Below, piece after piece: positions 15,647 to 23,094 of a stretch of 34,233 bases of DNA. The notes under the pieces were generated by a model that saw nothing but the letters and a program-made list of their open reading frames with translations, made no database searches and was not told the origin of the DNA. The stretch is from Candidatus Ventrenecus stercoripullorum (GTDB taxonomy: Bacteria; Bacillota_I; Bacilli_A; RF39; UBA660): contig DVGF01000028.1 in the NCBI GenBank assembly GCA_018712835.1, positions 1-34,233 on the forward strand, in the 5' to 3' direction. A program made the translations under genes and the position numbers. Numbering within the stretch: position 1 is the first letter of the stretch; every line of letters starts with the position of its first letter.

Positions 15647-17029
15647 GTGTTATTAACCGGTTTAAAAGATTTTCATGAATTTGAAAGAACTAAAATTCAA
15701 CAAGCGTATGATTTAGCCAAAGAATTACACGCAGGACAATTCAGGCTAACTGGAGAACCGTATTTTATGCATCCTGTCGGTGTTGCCCAAATTCTTATCG
15801 ATGCAGGCAAAGACTACCAAACAATATGTGCGGGCCTTCTTCATGATACCATCGAAGATACGAGAATAACTTACGAAGAGTTAAAAGAAATTTTTGGCTC
15901 TGAAATCGCTGACATCGTAGAAGGGGTTACGAAAGCAAACGTTTTTGCTCATGCAAATAAAGAAGACATTACATTAGCAACAGACAGAAAAATCTTACAG
16001 TATTTAATCAAAGATATACGTGTGATTGATGTAAAATTAGCAGATCGTGTCCATAACATGCAAACAGCCAGTGCTTGGTCATTAGAAACACAGCAAAGAA
16101 AAGCAAGAGAAAATCTATCCCTATATGTACCTCTTGCCAAAAGTATTGGAGCATATCGTATTAAAAAAATTTTAGAAGACCGTTCTTTTGAAATCTTAAA
16201 TCCATATCAATATAAACTTATTACAGGAATGCGAGAAGTAATAAAAAGAAATTACGGACCAGATATAGAACGAGCAAAAAATAATGTCAAAGAAGAATTA
16301 GAAAAACAACACATCACTGCTCATGAAATAAAAATCCAATATAAAAATGCCTATGAAATCTATGCATCACTAAAAGGAAATGTCAATGAAATGCTTCAAT
16401 TAGATGATTTAATTAATATAAAGATTATTGTAAAGGATATACTCACTTGTTATCAAACATTAGGAATAGTAAATGAAATATATAAACCGAAAAATGTTAT
16501 AGATTATATAGGAAATCCTAAACCAAATCGTTACCAATCCCTTCATTCATTAATTACATACAAAACAAATAAAGATGCTTTAGTAAAAATAAGAACACAA
16601 GCAATGGATTTAAAAGCAACCTATGGAGTATCTCATCAAGAATATAGTACTATGGGTGGTCAAAAATTATTTCAAGGATTAGCCGAAGTAGATAACACAT
16701 ACCGAGACGATAAAGAATTTCTAAATCACGCCAAAGAAATTTTATTTGGCGAAAAAATAACCGTATTTTCAGAAACTGGAGAACGTTATGAATTAGCAAA
16801 AGGCGCAACGGTTGTGGATTTTGCTTTTTATGAAGGAAGTGGCTTAAATGATTATCAAGCCACAGTCAATGGAAAAACAGCTCCGGAAAACTATGTCTTA
16901 CAAAACGGAGATGCTATAAGCATTCATGTCTCCAAAGAAGAAAGAAAACTAAACGACGAATACTGCAAAAACGCCAAAACTTTTTATGCTACCCAAATAT
17001 TACAACGAAAATTAAAACCAGAAAAATAA
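15647..17029 (+). CDS. RelA/SpoT homolog: intact ppGpp hydrolase domain, degenerate synthetase, TGS, no ACT
   Basis: 460 residues from the GTG at 15647, chosen for AGGAAG upstream; a GTG at 15617 is in frame but has no ribosome site. The HD hydrolase domain is complete: RLTGEPYFMHPVGVA, LLHDTIEDT, EGVTKAN, RKILQYLIKDIRV, KLADRVHNM. The synthetase domain is recognisable (PKPNRYQSLHS, KIRT) but key positions differ: the substrate Arg of the GRPKH motif is Gln (IQYKNAYEIY), and the catalytic Glu of EVQIRT is Leu (ALVKIRT); the Asp of DLIAIR survives (DLINIK). A TGS domain follows (KITVFSETGERYELAKGATVVDFAF). The chain ends there, well short of the ~730 residues of full RSH proteins. Best reading: a (p)ppGpp hydrolase that no longer synthesises, needing a separate synthetase elsewhere. 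The residue losses are seen; the functional result is inference. Confidence 0.88.
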   Translation: MLLTGLKDFHEFERTKIQQAYDLAKELHAGQFRLTGEPYFMHPVGVAQILIDAGKDYQTICAGLLHDTIEDTRITYEELKEIFGSEIADIVEGVTKANVFAHANKEDITLATDRKILQYLIKDIRVIDVKLADRVHNMQTASAWSLETQQRKARENLSLYVPLAKSIGAYRIKKILEDRSFEILNPYQYKLITGMREVIKRNYGPDIERAKNNVKEELEKQHITAHEIKIQYKNAYEIYASLKGNVNEMLQLDDLINIKIIVKDILTCYQTLGIVNEIYKPKNVIDYIGNPKPNRYQSLHSLITYKTNKDALVKIRTQAMDLKATYGVSHQEYSTMGGQKLFQGLAEVDNTYRDDKEFLNHAKEILFGEKITVFSETGERYELAKGATVVDFAFYEGSGLNDYQATVNGKTAPENYVLQNGDAISIHVSKEERKLNDEYCKNAKTFYATQILQRKLKPEK

Positions 17030-17073
17030 CTAAACATTAGTAAAAGTAAACGCAAAAGAATAGAGGTCTTATT

Positions 17074-18105
17074 ATGAGTGATTTAGAAATATTAAAAAAA
17101 GAAGCATTTAAATTAGCTAAACAACCCTTAGAAACACATAAAACACATTATTTTGAATATGATGGAATATATATTGCTCCAACATCTAACACAAAACAAA
17201 TGATGAAATTGTATAAAGATTGTAAAAAAGTTTTAACTGTAGGTTCAACAGGAGCAATTGGATATGAGACTCTATTAAACGGGGCAACAGAAGTGGACTT
17301 ATTTGATATAAATAATTTACAAAGGTTATATTTTATGTATCAAAAAACAGCTATTACTATTTTAAAATATGAAGAATTTATAAAACATTTTACATTAACA
17401 AACCAAACTTTTCCTTTATATAAATCAATGACTAAAAATCTTTTATCAAATGAGCTATTTGATAAATTATATCCATATTTAGACAAAGAAGTAAAAGAAG
17501 TGTTTGGGGCATTGTATGATTTCTATTACAGTCAAGATTTAATATTGAGTGCTTTATTTAGATTTGAACATACACTGGCAACAGATTATTTAAAAAGAAC
17601 AATTTCTTACTATAATAAAGAACAGTACTATCAACTTCAAAAAATTTTAAGAGAAGAAAAAGCTAAAATAACTTATCAGCCATGTTCTTTAATAGATGTG
17701 CCTAAAATATTTCAGGAAAAATATGACCTAATAGCACTTGATAATATCTTACAATATTATGAAACAATACCAGAGTTAAATACAATATCTAAAATAAATA
17801 TGTTTATAAAAGAGCAATTAGCCAATGTGTTGAATGAAAATGGACTAATTCAGGTAATGTACGGGTTTGAAGTAGAAACAGATGCTTTAAAAGAAGTACT
17901 AAATTTTAGAAGTAGAAAAACAGACTCACAAGATAATTTAGAAGAATTACTAAAAAAGTTTATTTTAAAAAATTATATGAATAAAAGTGTTTGTGCTGGT
18001 CTCATAAAAGATGAAACCCTCTACTCCTATACAATTATTGAAGGAGTAGAAGAAGAACACGGACAAATCAGTGATAATGTTGTACTTACGTATCAAAAAA
18101 AATAA
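17074..18105 (+). CDS. DUF3419/BtaA-like SAM-binding protein (tentative)
   Basis: 343 residues. The segment KVLTVGSTGAIGYETLLNGATEVDLFDINNLQRLYFMYQKTA has the layout of DUF3419/BtaA proteins, where a loop after the first strand and an Asp-x-Asn-x-x-Gln after the second bind S-adenosylmethionine for 3-amino-3-carboxypropyl transfer to a lipid. The following LKYEEFIKHF also fits. A later strand YDLIALDNILQYY would close the Rossmann core, and two further strands (GLIQVMYGF, YSYTIIEG) complete it. Lipid substrate and reaction are not established; an ordinary methyltransferase is possible. It follows the RSH gene by 44 bases in the same direction and is closed by the terminator at 18123-18149, so the pair may be an operon. 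Confidence 0.6.
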   Translation: MSDLEILKKEAFKLAKQPLETHKTHYFEYDGIYIAPTSNTKQMMKLYKDCKKVLTVGSTGAIGYETLLNGATEVDLFDINNLQRLYFMYQKTAITILKYEEFIKHFTLTNQTFPLYKSMTKNLLSNELFDKLYPYLDKEVKEVFGALYDFYYSQDLILSALFRFEHTLATDYLKRTISYYNKEQYYQLQKILREEKAKITYQPCSLIDVPKIFQEKYDLIALDNILQYYETIPELNTISKINMFIKEQLANVLNENGLIQVMYGFEVETDALKEVLNFRSRKTDSQDNLEELLKKFILKNYMNKSVCAGLIKDETLYSYTIIEGVEEEHGQISDNVVLTYQKK

Positions 18106-18122
18106 TAGCTTAAATACCACAA

Positions 18123-18149
18123 AAAAACCTCGCCATAAACGAGGTTTTT
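18123..18149 (+). terminator. Terminator after the DUF3419-like gene
   Basis: AAAAACCTCG (18123-18132) / CGAGGTTTTT (18140-18149), perfect 10-bp stem with a 7-base loop. Symmetric A/T flanks let it also terminate the leftward tRNA transcript, whose 3' end is at 18160. Confidence 0.85.
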
Positions 18150-18159
18150 ATAAACAGTT

Positions 18160-18236
18160 TGGTGACCTGTATGGGGTTTGAACCCATGAATGTAACCTTG
18201 AGAGGGTTATGTGTTAGACCACTTCACCAACAGGCC
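18160..18236 (-). tRNA. tRNA-Glu (anticodon CTC)
   Basis: On the minus strand the acceptor arm is GGCCTGT / ACAGGTC plus ACCA, with CCA encoded. The anticodon stem is TAACC/GGTTA and the loop CTCTCAA, giving anticodon CTC for GAG codons. The T arm is ATGGG-TTCAAAC-CCCAT. The G-T pair at the second acceptor position is tolerated. This is the minor Glu isoacceptor; the GAA-reading gene is not in the window. Confidence 0.92.
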
Positions 18237-18364
18237 ATGACATCTAAAGCACTCTAATCATAACATAAATGAAAAGTTAAGACAACAAAAAATGAAGAAA
18301 TAGAAAAAATTTTCAGTTTATTCCCATTACTTTTTTTGATATACTTTATAAAGTAGGTGGTTTT

Positions 18365-19021
18365 ATGAAAATAGCATTAATTAATGAAAATAGTCAAAAA
18401 AAGAAAAATGCTTTCATTTTAGAAGTATTAGAAAAAGTTGCTAAAAAATACGGACACGAAGTATTTAATTATGGAGCAAGTGAAACAAAAGATGCGAACA
18501 TAAATTATGTTGGAGCAGGACTTCTAACAGGAATTTTACTAAATAGTAAAGCCGTAGACTTTGTTATAACGGGTTGCTCTAGTGGTGAGGGCGTCGTTAT
18601 TACTGCTAACGCGATGCCAAATGTGTACTGTGGATATGTTGCTGATGCAGTAGATGCCAAATTATTTGCTAAAGTAAATGCTGGAAACGCCGTTGCAATT
18701 CCTTTCGGAAAATACTTTGGTGCAGGAAGCGAGTTTCTTCTAGAGTCCATCTTCGAAGCGTTATTTTCTACAACTTTTGCAGAAGGATATCCTCTAGAGC
18801 GAAAAGAAATACAAGACACTCAAAGAAAACAACTAGAAGATTTAAAATATTCTTCTCAAATAGGAATGCGAGAAATTCTAGAAGAAGTAGATAAAGATTT
18901 CTTATATGGTATCATTCATAACGATTACTTTGAAGAAAACTTCTTCTATTACTCAAAAGACGATGACATCAGTGACCTTCTAAAAGATTTATGCGATGCC
19001 AAGTCAAATTATGATTATTAA
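18365..19021 (+). CDS. RpiB/LacA/LacB-family sugar-phosphate isomerase-like protein
   Basis: 218 residues. The N-terminal half follows the ribose-5-phosphate isomerase B / galactose-6-phosphate isomerase fold: MKIALINENSQ start, VDFVITGCSSGEGVVITANAMPNVYCGYVAD where RpiB has the active-site Cys loop CGTGIGmsiaANK, and NAGNAVAIPFGK where RpiB has HNdanvl.lG. The anion-hole Cys/Gly-rich loop is present but reworded (GCSSGEG), and the substrate-binding His is Asn-Ala, so it is a divergent subfamily and need not use ribose-5-phosphate. The last ~75 residues are an acidic, helical extension not found in RpiB (~150 residues). AGGTGG precedes the ATG. Monocistronic, between the tRNA and a glycosyltransferase. 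Confidence 0.75.
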   Translation: MKIALINENSQKKKNAFILEVLEKVAKKYGHEVFNYGASETKDANINYVGAGLLTGILLNSKAVDFVITGCSSGEGVVITANAMPNVYCGYVADAVDAKLFAKVNAGNAVAIPFGKYFGAGSEFLLESIFEALFSTTFAEGYPLERKEIQDTQRKQLEDLKYSSQIGMREILEEVDKDFLYGIIHNDYFEENFFYYSKDDDISDLLKDLCDAKSNYDY

Positions 19022-19053
19022 AGATTGATTGATACCTAAAAATATTTTATAAT

Positions 19054-19081
19054 AACCTTCAAAAAGAAAGAAGGTTTTTTT
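19054..19081 (+). terminator. Hairpin with T run that also contains the Shine-Dalgarno of the next gene
   Basis: AACCTTC (19054-19060) pairs with GAAGGTT (19070-19076), then TTTTT runs straight into the ATG at 19082. The GAAGG that should serve the glycosyltransferase is the 3' arm of the stem, so the same element could end the isomerase transcript and hide the start site of the next gene. Confidence 0.65.
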
Positions 19082-20122
19082 ATGCCAAAAGTGTCTGTAA
19101 TTATTCCTTGCTATAACACAGCCAATTTTTTGCCAACTTGCCTAAATTCCGTTTGCAATCAAACACTAAAGGATATCGAGGTGCTAGCAATTGATGACCA
19201 TAGCACAGATCATACTAAAGACATATTAAAACAATATCAAAAAAAATATCCTAAAAAATTAAAAACATATTCCTTAGAAGAAAAAACAGGAGCATCTGCT
19301 GCAAGAAATCTAGGTTTAGAAAAGGCAGATGGTGAGTTCATCGGCTTCGTAGATTCAGATGATGTAATTTCATTAAATATGTATGAAGATTACTATACAG
19401 CAGCGAAAAAAGAGGAAATGTGCTTAGTAACCGGTACTTTTAAAAATATCAAAGAACATCAGTTTCTTCATCAAGAAACATTTTTAAATAGAACACAAAA
19501 AGAAGGAAAAAGAATCGATTTTTTACAAGATCCAGAGAATTTTTTTGCCGAAGCACCTGCATGTTGGAACAAACTGTTTTCTCATGATTTAATTAATATA
19601 AAGTTTTTAGAAGGAAAAATATTTGAGGATGCAAGTTTTACCTATCCATTACTATTAAAAGCTAAACAAGCCTTCGATATAAAAAGAGTTCATTACTACT
19701 ATCGTAGAAGAACTGGAAGTGTTACCAGAAATAATAAGACACCAACAATCAAAATTCTTGATATGTTAGATGTTACAATTTATATGAAGAAATTAGGCCA
19801 TAATTTACATTTTGATAGTCAACAAATGACATTGTTAGAAGATATAATTAAAGAAAGGTTATTAATTACATTAGAGTATGTAAAAATTTGGCCAATAGAC
19901 GAAAAAGCAAAATATCAAGTGATGAAAAATTTAATAAAAATATACCAATATAACTTTCCTGATTTTCAACAATTTAATACGCAAACAGCTAGATTTTTAT
20001 ACAATTATATGCTGGTAAGTTTCAAAGAATTTCCATATGAATCTTTAGACCAAAAAGAATATGAAGAATGTTATGAAAATACCTTAAAACTTGTCAAGTC
20101 GCTGTCTACTAGTAGAGAATAG
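19082..20122 (+). CDS. Family 2 glycosyltransferase
   Basis: 346 residues. The GT-A nucleotide-sugar domain is plain: VSVIIPCYNTANFLPTCLNSVCNQTLKD at the N-terminus, VLAIDDHSTDHT, then SAARNLGLEKADGEFIGFVDSDDVI with the metal-binding DxD-type motif (DSDD). A conserved AEAPACWNKLF segment and the acidic FEDASF follow, as in capsule and wall-polymer GT2 enzymes. The C-terminal ~120 residues are helical without clear transmembrane spans, so it is probably a peripheral cytoplasmic enzyme. Donor and acceptor sugars cannot be told. It starts immediately after the hairpin that holds its ribosome site and has no obvious co-transcribed partner. Confidence 0.88.
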   Translation: MPKVSVIIPCYNTANFLPTCLNSVCNQTLKDIEVLAIDDHSTDHTKDILKQYQKKYPKKLKTYSLEEKTGASAARNLGLEKADGEFIGFVDSDDVISLNMYEDYYTAAKKEEMCLVTGTFKNIKEHQFLHQETFLNRTQKEGKRIDFLQDPENFFAEAPACWNKLFSHDLINIKFLEGKIFEDASFTYPLLLKAKQAFDIKRVHYYYRRRTGSVTRNNKTPTIKILDMLDVTIYMKKLGHNLHFDSQQMTLLEDIIKERLLITLEYVKIWPIDEKAKYQVMKNLIKIYQYNFPDFQQFNTQTARFLYNYMLVSFKEFPYESLDQKEYEECYENTLKLVKSLSTSRE

Positions 20123-20163
20123 TCCAAAAAAAATGTATAATAATTAAGAAAGGAAAAGAGTAT

Positions 20164-21063
20164 ATGTTAAAAGTAGAAAATGTAACGAAATATTATGACA
20201 AACATCTTGCAGTAGACAATCTATCCTTTGAAGTACAAGACGGAGAAATCTTTGGTCTTTTAGGTGTGAATGGTGCAGGAAAAACAACAACATTTAGAAT
20301 GATCATTGGTCTTCTAGACCCAACAAGTGGCAAGATTACCTTAGATGGCAAACAAATCGATTATAATGTCACCGATTCCATTGGCTTTCTAACAGAAGAA
20401 AGAAGCTTGCTTACAAAGCTTACAGTGAAAGAGCAAATCATCTATTATGGTGTGTTAAAAGGAATGAAAGAAAAAGAAATATTAGAAGAATTAGACAAAT
20501 GGTTAGAACGTTTTCATATTACAGAATACAAAGATCGTAAAATAAAAGAATTATCGAAAGGTAATCAACAAAAAGTACAATTTATTTCAGCAGTGATTAA
20601 TAATCCAAAACTTCTAATTTTAGATGAACCATTTTCAGGACTAGACCCAATTAATGTAGAAATGTTTATGGATGCGATTAAAGAATTCAAAAAACGGGGT
20701 AGCAGTATTATTTTTTCATCGCATCGTATGGAACATGTAGAGCTATTCTGTGAAAAATTAGTTATCCTCGTAAAAGGAAAATCTGTTCTAGAAGGAAATC
20801 TAAAAGAAATCAAGAAGAACTACCGCAGAAAAAACATTCATATTATTGGAAAAGTAGATAAAGAAGCAATCAAAAAGTTAGAAGGAGTCGAAAACATAGA
20901 AGAAACTGCTGAAGAACTGATAGTAAAAATTGCTTCAGACAAATATATCGATGATGTATTTAAAGTAGTAAAAAAAGGTGAGAATATTACAAAATTTGCT
21001 GTAGAAGACCCAACATTAAATGAAATATTCTTGAACAAAGTAGGTGAATCTTATGAAGGATAA
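20164..21063 (+). CDS. ABC transporter ATP-binding protein (NatA/YhaQ type)
   Basis: 299 residues. Walker A GVNGAGKTTT, Q-loop region GFLTEERSLL, signature ELSKGNQQKVQF (LSKGN in place of the more common LSGGQ), Walker B LLILDEPFSGLDP, and the switch SSHRMEHVELFCEK are all present in normal order. The ~80-residue C-terminal tail is typical of NatA-like exporters. It powers export across the membrane together with the permease encoded next; the permease start lies inside the last codons of this gene, so the pair is translationally coupled. The GluRich tail VEDPTLNEIFLN is shared with the Na+-exporter and YhaQ branch. The cargo is unknown. Confidence 0.93.
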   Translation: MLKVENVTKYYDKHLAVDNLSFEVQDGEIFGLLGVNGAGKTTTFRMIIGLLDPTSGKITLDGKQIDYNVTDSIGFLTEERSLLTKLTVKEQIIYYGVLKGMKEKEILEELDKWLERFHITEYKDRKIKELSKGNQQKVQFISAVINNPKLLILDEPFSGLDPINVEMFMDAIKEFKKRGSSIIFSSHRMEHVELFCEKLVILVKGKSVLEGNLKEIKKNYRRKNIHIIGKVDKEAIKKLEGVENIEETAEELIVKIASDKYIDDVFKVVKKGENITKFAVEDPTLNEIFLNKVGESYEG

Positions 21064-22399
21064 ACTAAAATTTTTAACCAAACAAAGTCTTGATAAAAAA
21101 ATAAAAACCAAATGGTTTGTAGGCGTGAATATCTTTTTATTAGTATTATTGATTGTCTTAGTAAACATCGATAGAATTGTAACGTTCTTTGGCGGAGATT
21201 TTAATGAAGAAATCAGCGTGATTGTCCATGACGAAGTAGGGGGATACGATGCCTTTAAAACTTATTTCGAGTCATCAGCTGAAAGCTTAGGAGAGATGAA
21301 AAATTATAAGGTAGAACTATCATCAGATTCTCTAGAAAATTTACAAAACTCTTTAGAAAAAGACGATAACAAAATCGTAGTATCTCTCCAAAGTGACCCT
21401 ACTAATTATTTAAAAGGCCAAATGATTAGCTTTGATGAAATCGGAACGATCAGTACTCAGTTAATTCAATCATCTATTAATACATTAAAACAAGAAATTG
21501 CTATTAGAGAAAGTGGATTAACACCAGAACAAGTTGCCGCTTTAACAAGTCCAGCAACCATTGAAACAGTACTGACCAATCCGGATAAAGAAAATGAAGC
21601 AAATAAAGATTTAATTGCCGCTGGAGTAATTATGATTATTATTTTACCAAGCTTTTTCTTAATCCTTACCTTAGTTCAAATGATAGGTTCAGAAGTTAAT
21701 GATGAAAAAACAACAAGAAGTATGGAAATCATTATTTCAAATGTTTCTCCACAAACTCACTTCCTATCAAAAGTATTTTCGTCAACGTTATTTGTAATTA
21801 TCCAAGGAGTACTATTGATATTAGAGGCAATTGTCGCTGTCTTAGTAAGAGTATTCACAAGTGGTGGCATGAACTTAGGCGTTGCTTCTGGAGACATAGC
21901 TAGCCAAATTAGTAGCATTTTAACCCAAGTCAGTGATAGTGGTATTTTAACTACAGTAATGCAAGGATTACCATGGATATTATTATTATTTTTATTCTCT
22001 TTCGTTTTGTATGCGATTGTTGCAGGGGTACTCGCTTCAATGACAACAAGTATGGAAGATTTCCAACAACTTCAAACTCCAATTATGTTAGTTATCATGG
22101 CAGGATATTACTTAGCTATCATGGCGAGCCAATTTGAAGGAGCATTATTTATCAAAATAATGTCTTATATTCCAATGATATCATTTATGGTATCCCCAGC
22201 ATTATTTATGCTAGGTCAAATTGGTATATGGGAACTAGTGATCTCCACATTAATTACAATTGTATGTACATGGGTATTCTTTAAATATGGCTTACGCATT
22301 TACAAAGTAGGTATTCTAAATTATTCTTCTTCAAAATTATGGAAGAAAATGTGGAAATCTTTAAAAACAAAAGAGCCAAAGAAAAAAGCAAACGCATAA
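21053..22399 (+). CDS. ABC-2 type permease (NatB/YhaP-like)
   Basis: 448 residues from the ATG at 21053, preceded by AGGTGA; a GTG at 21044 overlaps that site. One N-terminal transmembrane segment (WFVGVNIFLLVLLIVLVN) is followed by a ~150-residue extracytoplasmic domain and then about five membrane spans (LIAAGVIMIIILPSFFLIL onward), with the cytoplasmic EVNDEKTTRSMEIIISNVSP motif that marks the ABC-2/NatB family just after the second span. It is the membrane partner of the preceding ATPase, overlapping it by 11 bases. NatAB exports Na+ in Bacillus, whereas related pairs export peptides or drugs; nothing here decides. Its stop codon falls in the hairpin at 22385-22412. Confidence 0.9.
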   Translation: MKDKLKFLTKQSLDKKIKTKWFVGVNIFLLVLLIVLVNIDRIVTFFGGDFNEEISVIVHDEVGGYDAFKTYFESSAESLGEMKNYKVELSSDSLENLQNSLEKDDNKIVVSLQSDPTNYLKGQMISFDEIGTISTQLIQSSINTLKQEIAIRESGLTPEQVAALTSPATIETVLTNPDKENEANKDLIAAGVIMIIILPSFFLILTLVQMIGSEVNDEKTTRSMEIIISNVSPQTHFLSKVFSSTLFVIIQGVLLILEAIVAVLVRVFTSGGMNLGVASGDIASQISSILTQVSDSGILTTVMQGLPWILLLFLFSFVLYAIVAGVLASMTTSMEDFQQLQTPIMLVIMAGYYLAIMASQFEGALFIKIMSYIPMISFMVSPALFMLGQIGIWELVISTLITIVCTWVFFKYGLRIYKVGILNYSSSKLWKKMWKSLKTKEPKKKANA

Positions 22400-22412
22400 A
22401 AGTGTTTGCTTT
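22385..22412 (+). terminator. Hairpin over the permease stop codon, upstream of tRNA-Pro
   Basis: AAAGCAAACGC (22385-22395) pairs with GTGTTTGCTTT (22402-22412), 11 bp with one G-T pair and a 6-base loop. Only three T end it, so it may be a weak terminator or a processing signal; the tRNA starts two bases later. Confidence 0.5.
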
Positions 22413-22414
22413 AT

Positions 22415-22490
22415 CGAGGCATAGTTCAGTTGGTAGAACGCTAGCTTCGGGAGCTAGAGGCCGCAGGTTCGAGTCCTACTGCTTCGACCA
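22415..22490 (+). tRNA. tRNA-Pro (anticodon CGG)
   Basis: Acceptor CGAGGCA / TGCTTCG, discriminator A and encoded CCA. D arm GTTC-AGTTGGTA-GAAC; anticodon stem CTAGC/GCTAG with loop TTCGGGA, anticodon CGG for CCG codons. T arm GCAGG-TTCGAGT-CCTAC has one C-A mismatch. The 5' C and the GGGA side of the loop match bacterial tRNA-Pro. Probably co-transcribed with the ABC operon and ended by the terminator at 22499. Confidence 0.92.
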
Positions 22491-22498
22491 GAAAAAAG

Positions 22499-22525
22499 AA
22501 AACTGTCAATCACATGACAGTTTTT
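22499..22525 (+). terminator. Terminator after tRNA-Pro
   Basis: AAAACTGTCA (22499-22508) / TGACAGTTTT (22515-22524), perfect 10-bp stem, 6-base loop, T run. Confidence 0.88.
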
Positions 22526-23042
22526 ATTATGGAAGAAACTGGGTGATGTTCACGGTAACAAATAACCGTAAATAATTCCTCCAACTAATATATACTATGC
22601 ATACTTGTAAAATAGTAAAATAACGAACATATATGTTGCTAGTTGTGGACTTTAAAAATATTTAACTATGATGATTTTCAATATATAACAATCATATGTT
22701 TTCTATAATAATATTCGGATATATCTGAAATTCAGATGTTTTTCCCTTTCTTTTTTATGTTAAATAGAAAGGGTAATATTTATGCATAAAAGTAAAAAAT
22801 ATTTATAACGTATTATACACCAATTACTATTAGTAATATTTATATTACTAGCTAGTATTATTTTTAAATAATAATGTAAATAATAAAAGCACCTTCATCA
22901 ACATTTGCATGAGTCGGGGTGCAAACCCAATTTTAGGAAAGCATTTGATCTTCACTTCAGATATATCCTTTTTTATTTTATGAAGTTTCCTTCATACACA
23001 TACATGGTAGCACAATTTTTTTGCTTTTTCAACCGATTTTTA
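22526..23042. other. Hairpin-rich non-coding region before the surface-protein gene
   Basis: About 520 bases with no convincing gene but several inverted repeats: ATCTGAA-A-TTCAGAT (22723-22737), CCCTTTC/GAAAGGG (22744-22773, 16-base loop), TAGTAATA/TATTACTA (22831-22850), and GCACC/GGTGC (22889-22922), the last followed by TTTTATT on the minus strand. The segment 22889-22930 is clearly richer in G and C than its surroundings. It could hold a small RNA or the remains of an element; I cannot assign it. Confidence 0.4.
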
Positions 23043-23072
23043 TTGACGGGGGGGGGTTATTTGGTTTACAAT
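23043..23072 (+). promoter_or_regulatory. Promoter with a nine-G spacer tract (candidate phase-variable)
   Basis: TTGACG (23043-23048) and TACAAT (23067-23072) are 18 bases apart, and nine consecutive G (23048-23056) fill the -35-proximal half. Adding or losing a G by slippage would change the spacer between 17 and 19 bases and so the promoter strength. Confidence 0.7.
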
Positions 23073-23094
23073 ATTCTTAGAATGGGTGTGTACT

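Noticed and set aside
22339-22575. A 78-residue rightward frame running from the permease end through the tRNA
   Set aside because: It overlaps the permease in another frame and contains the whole tRNA-Pro and its terminator.
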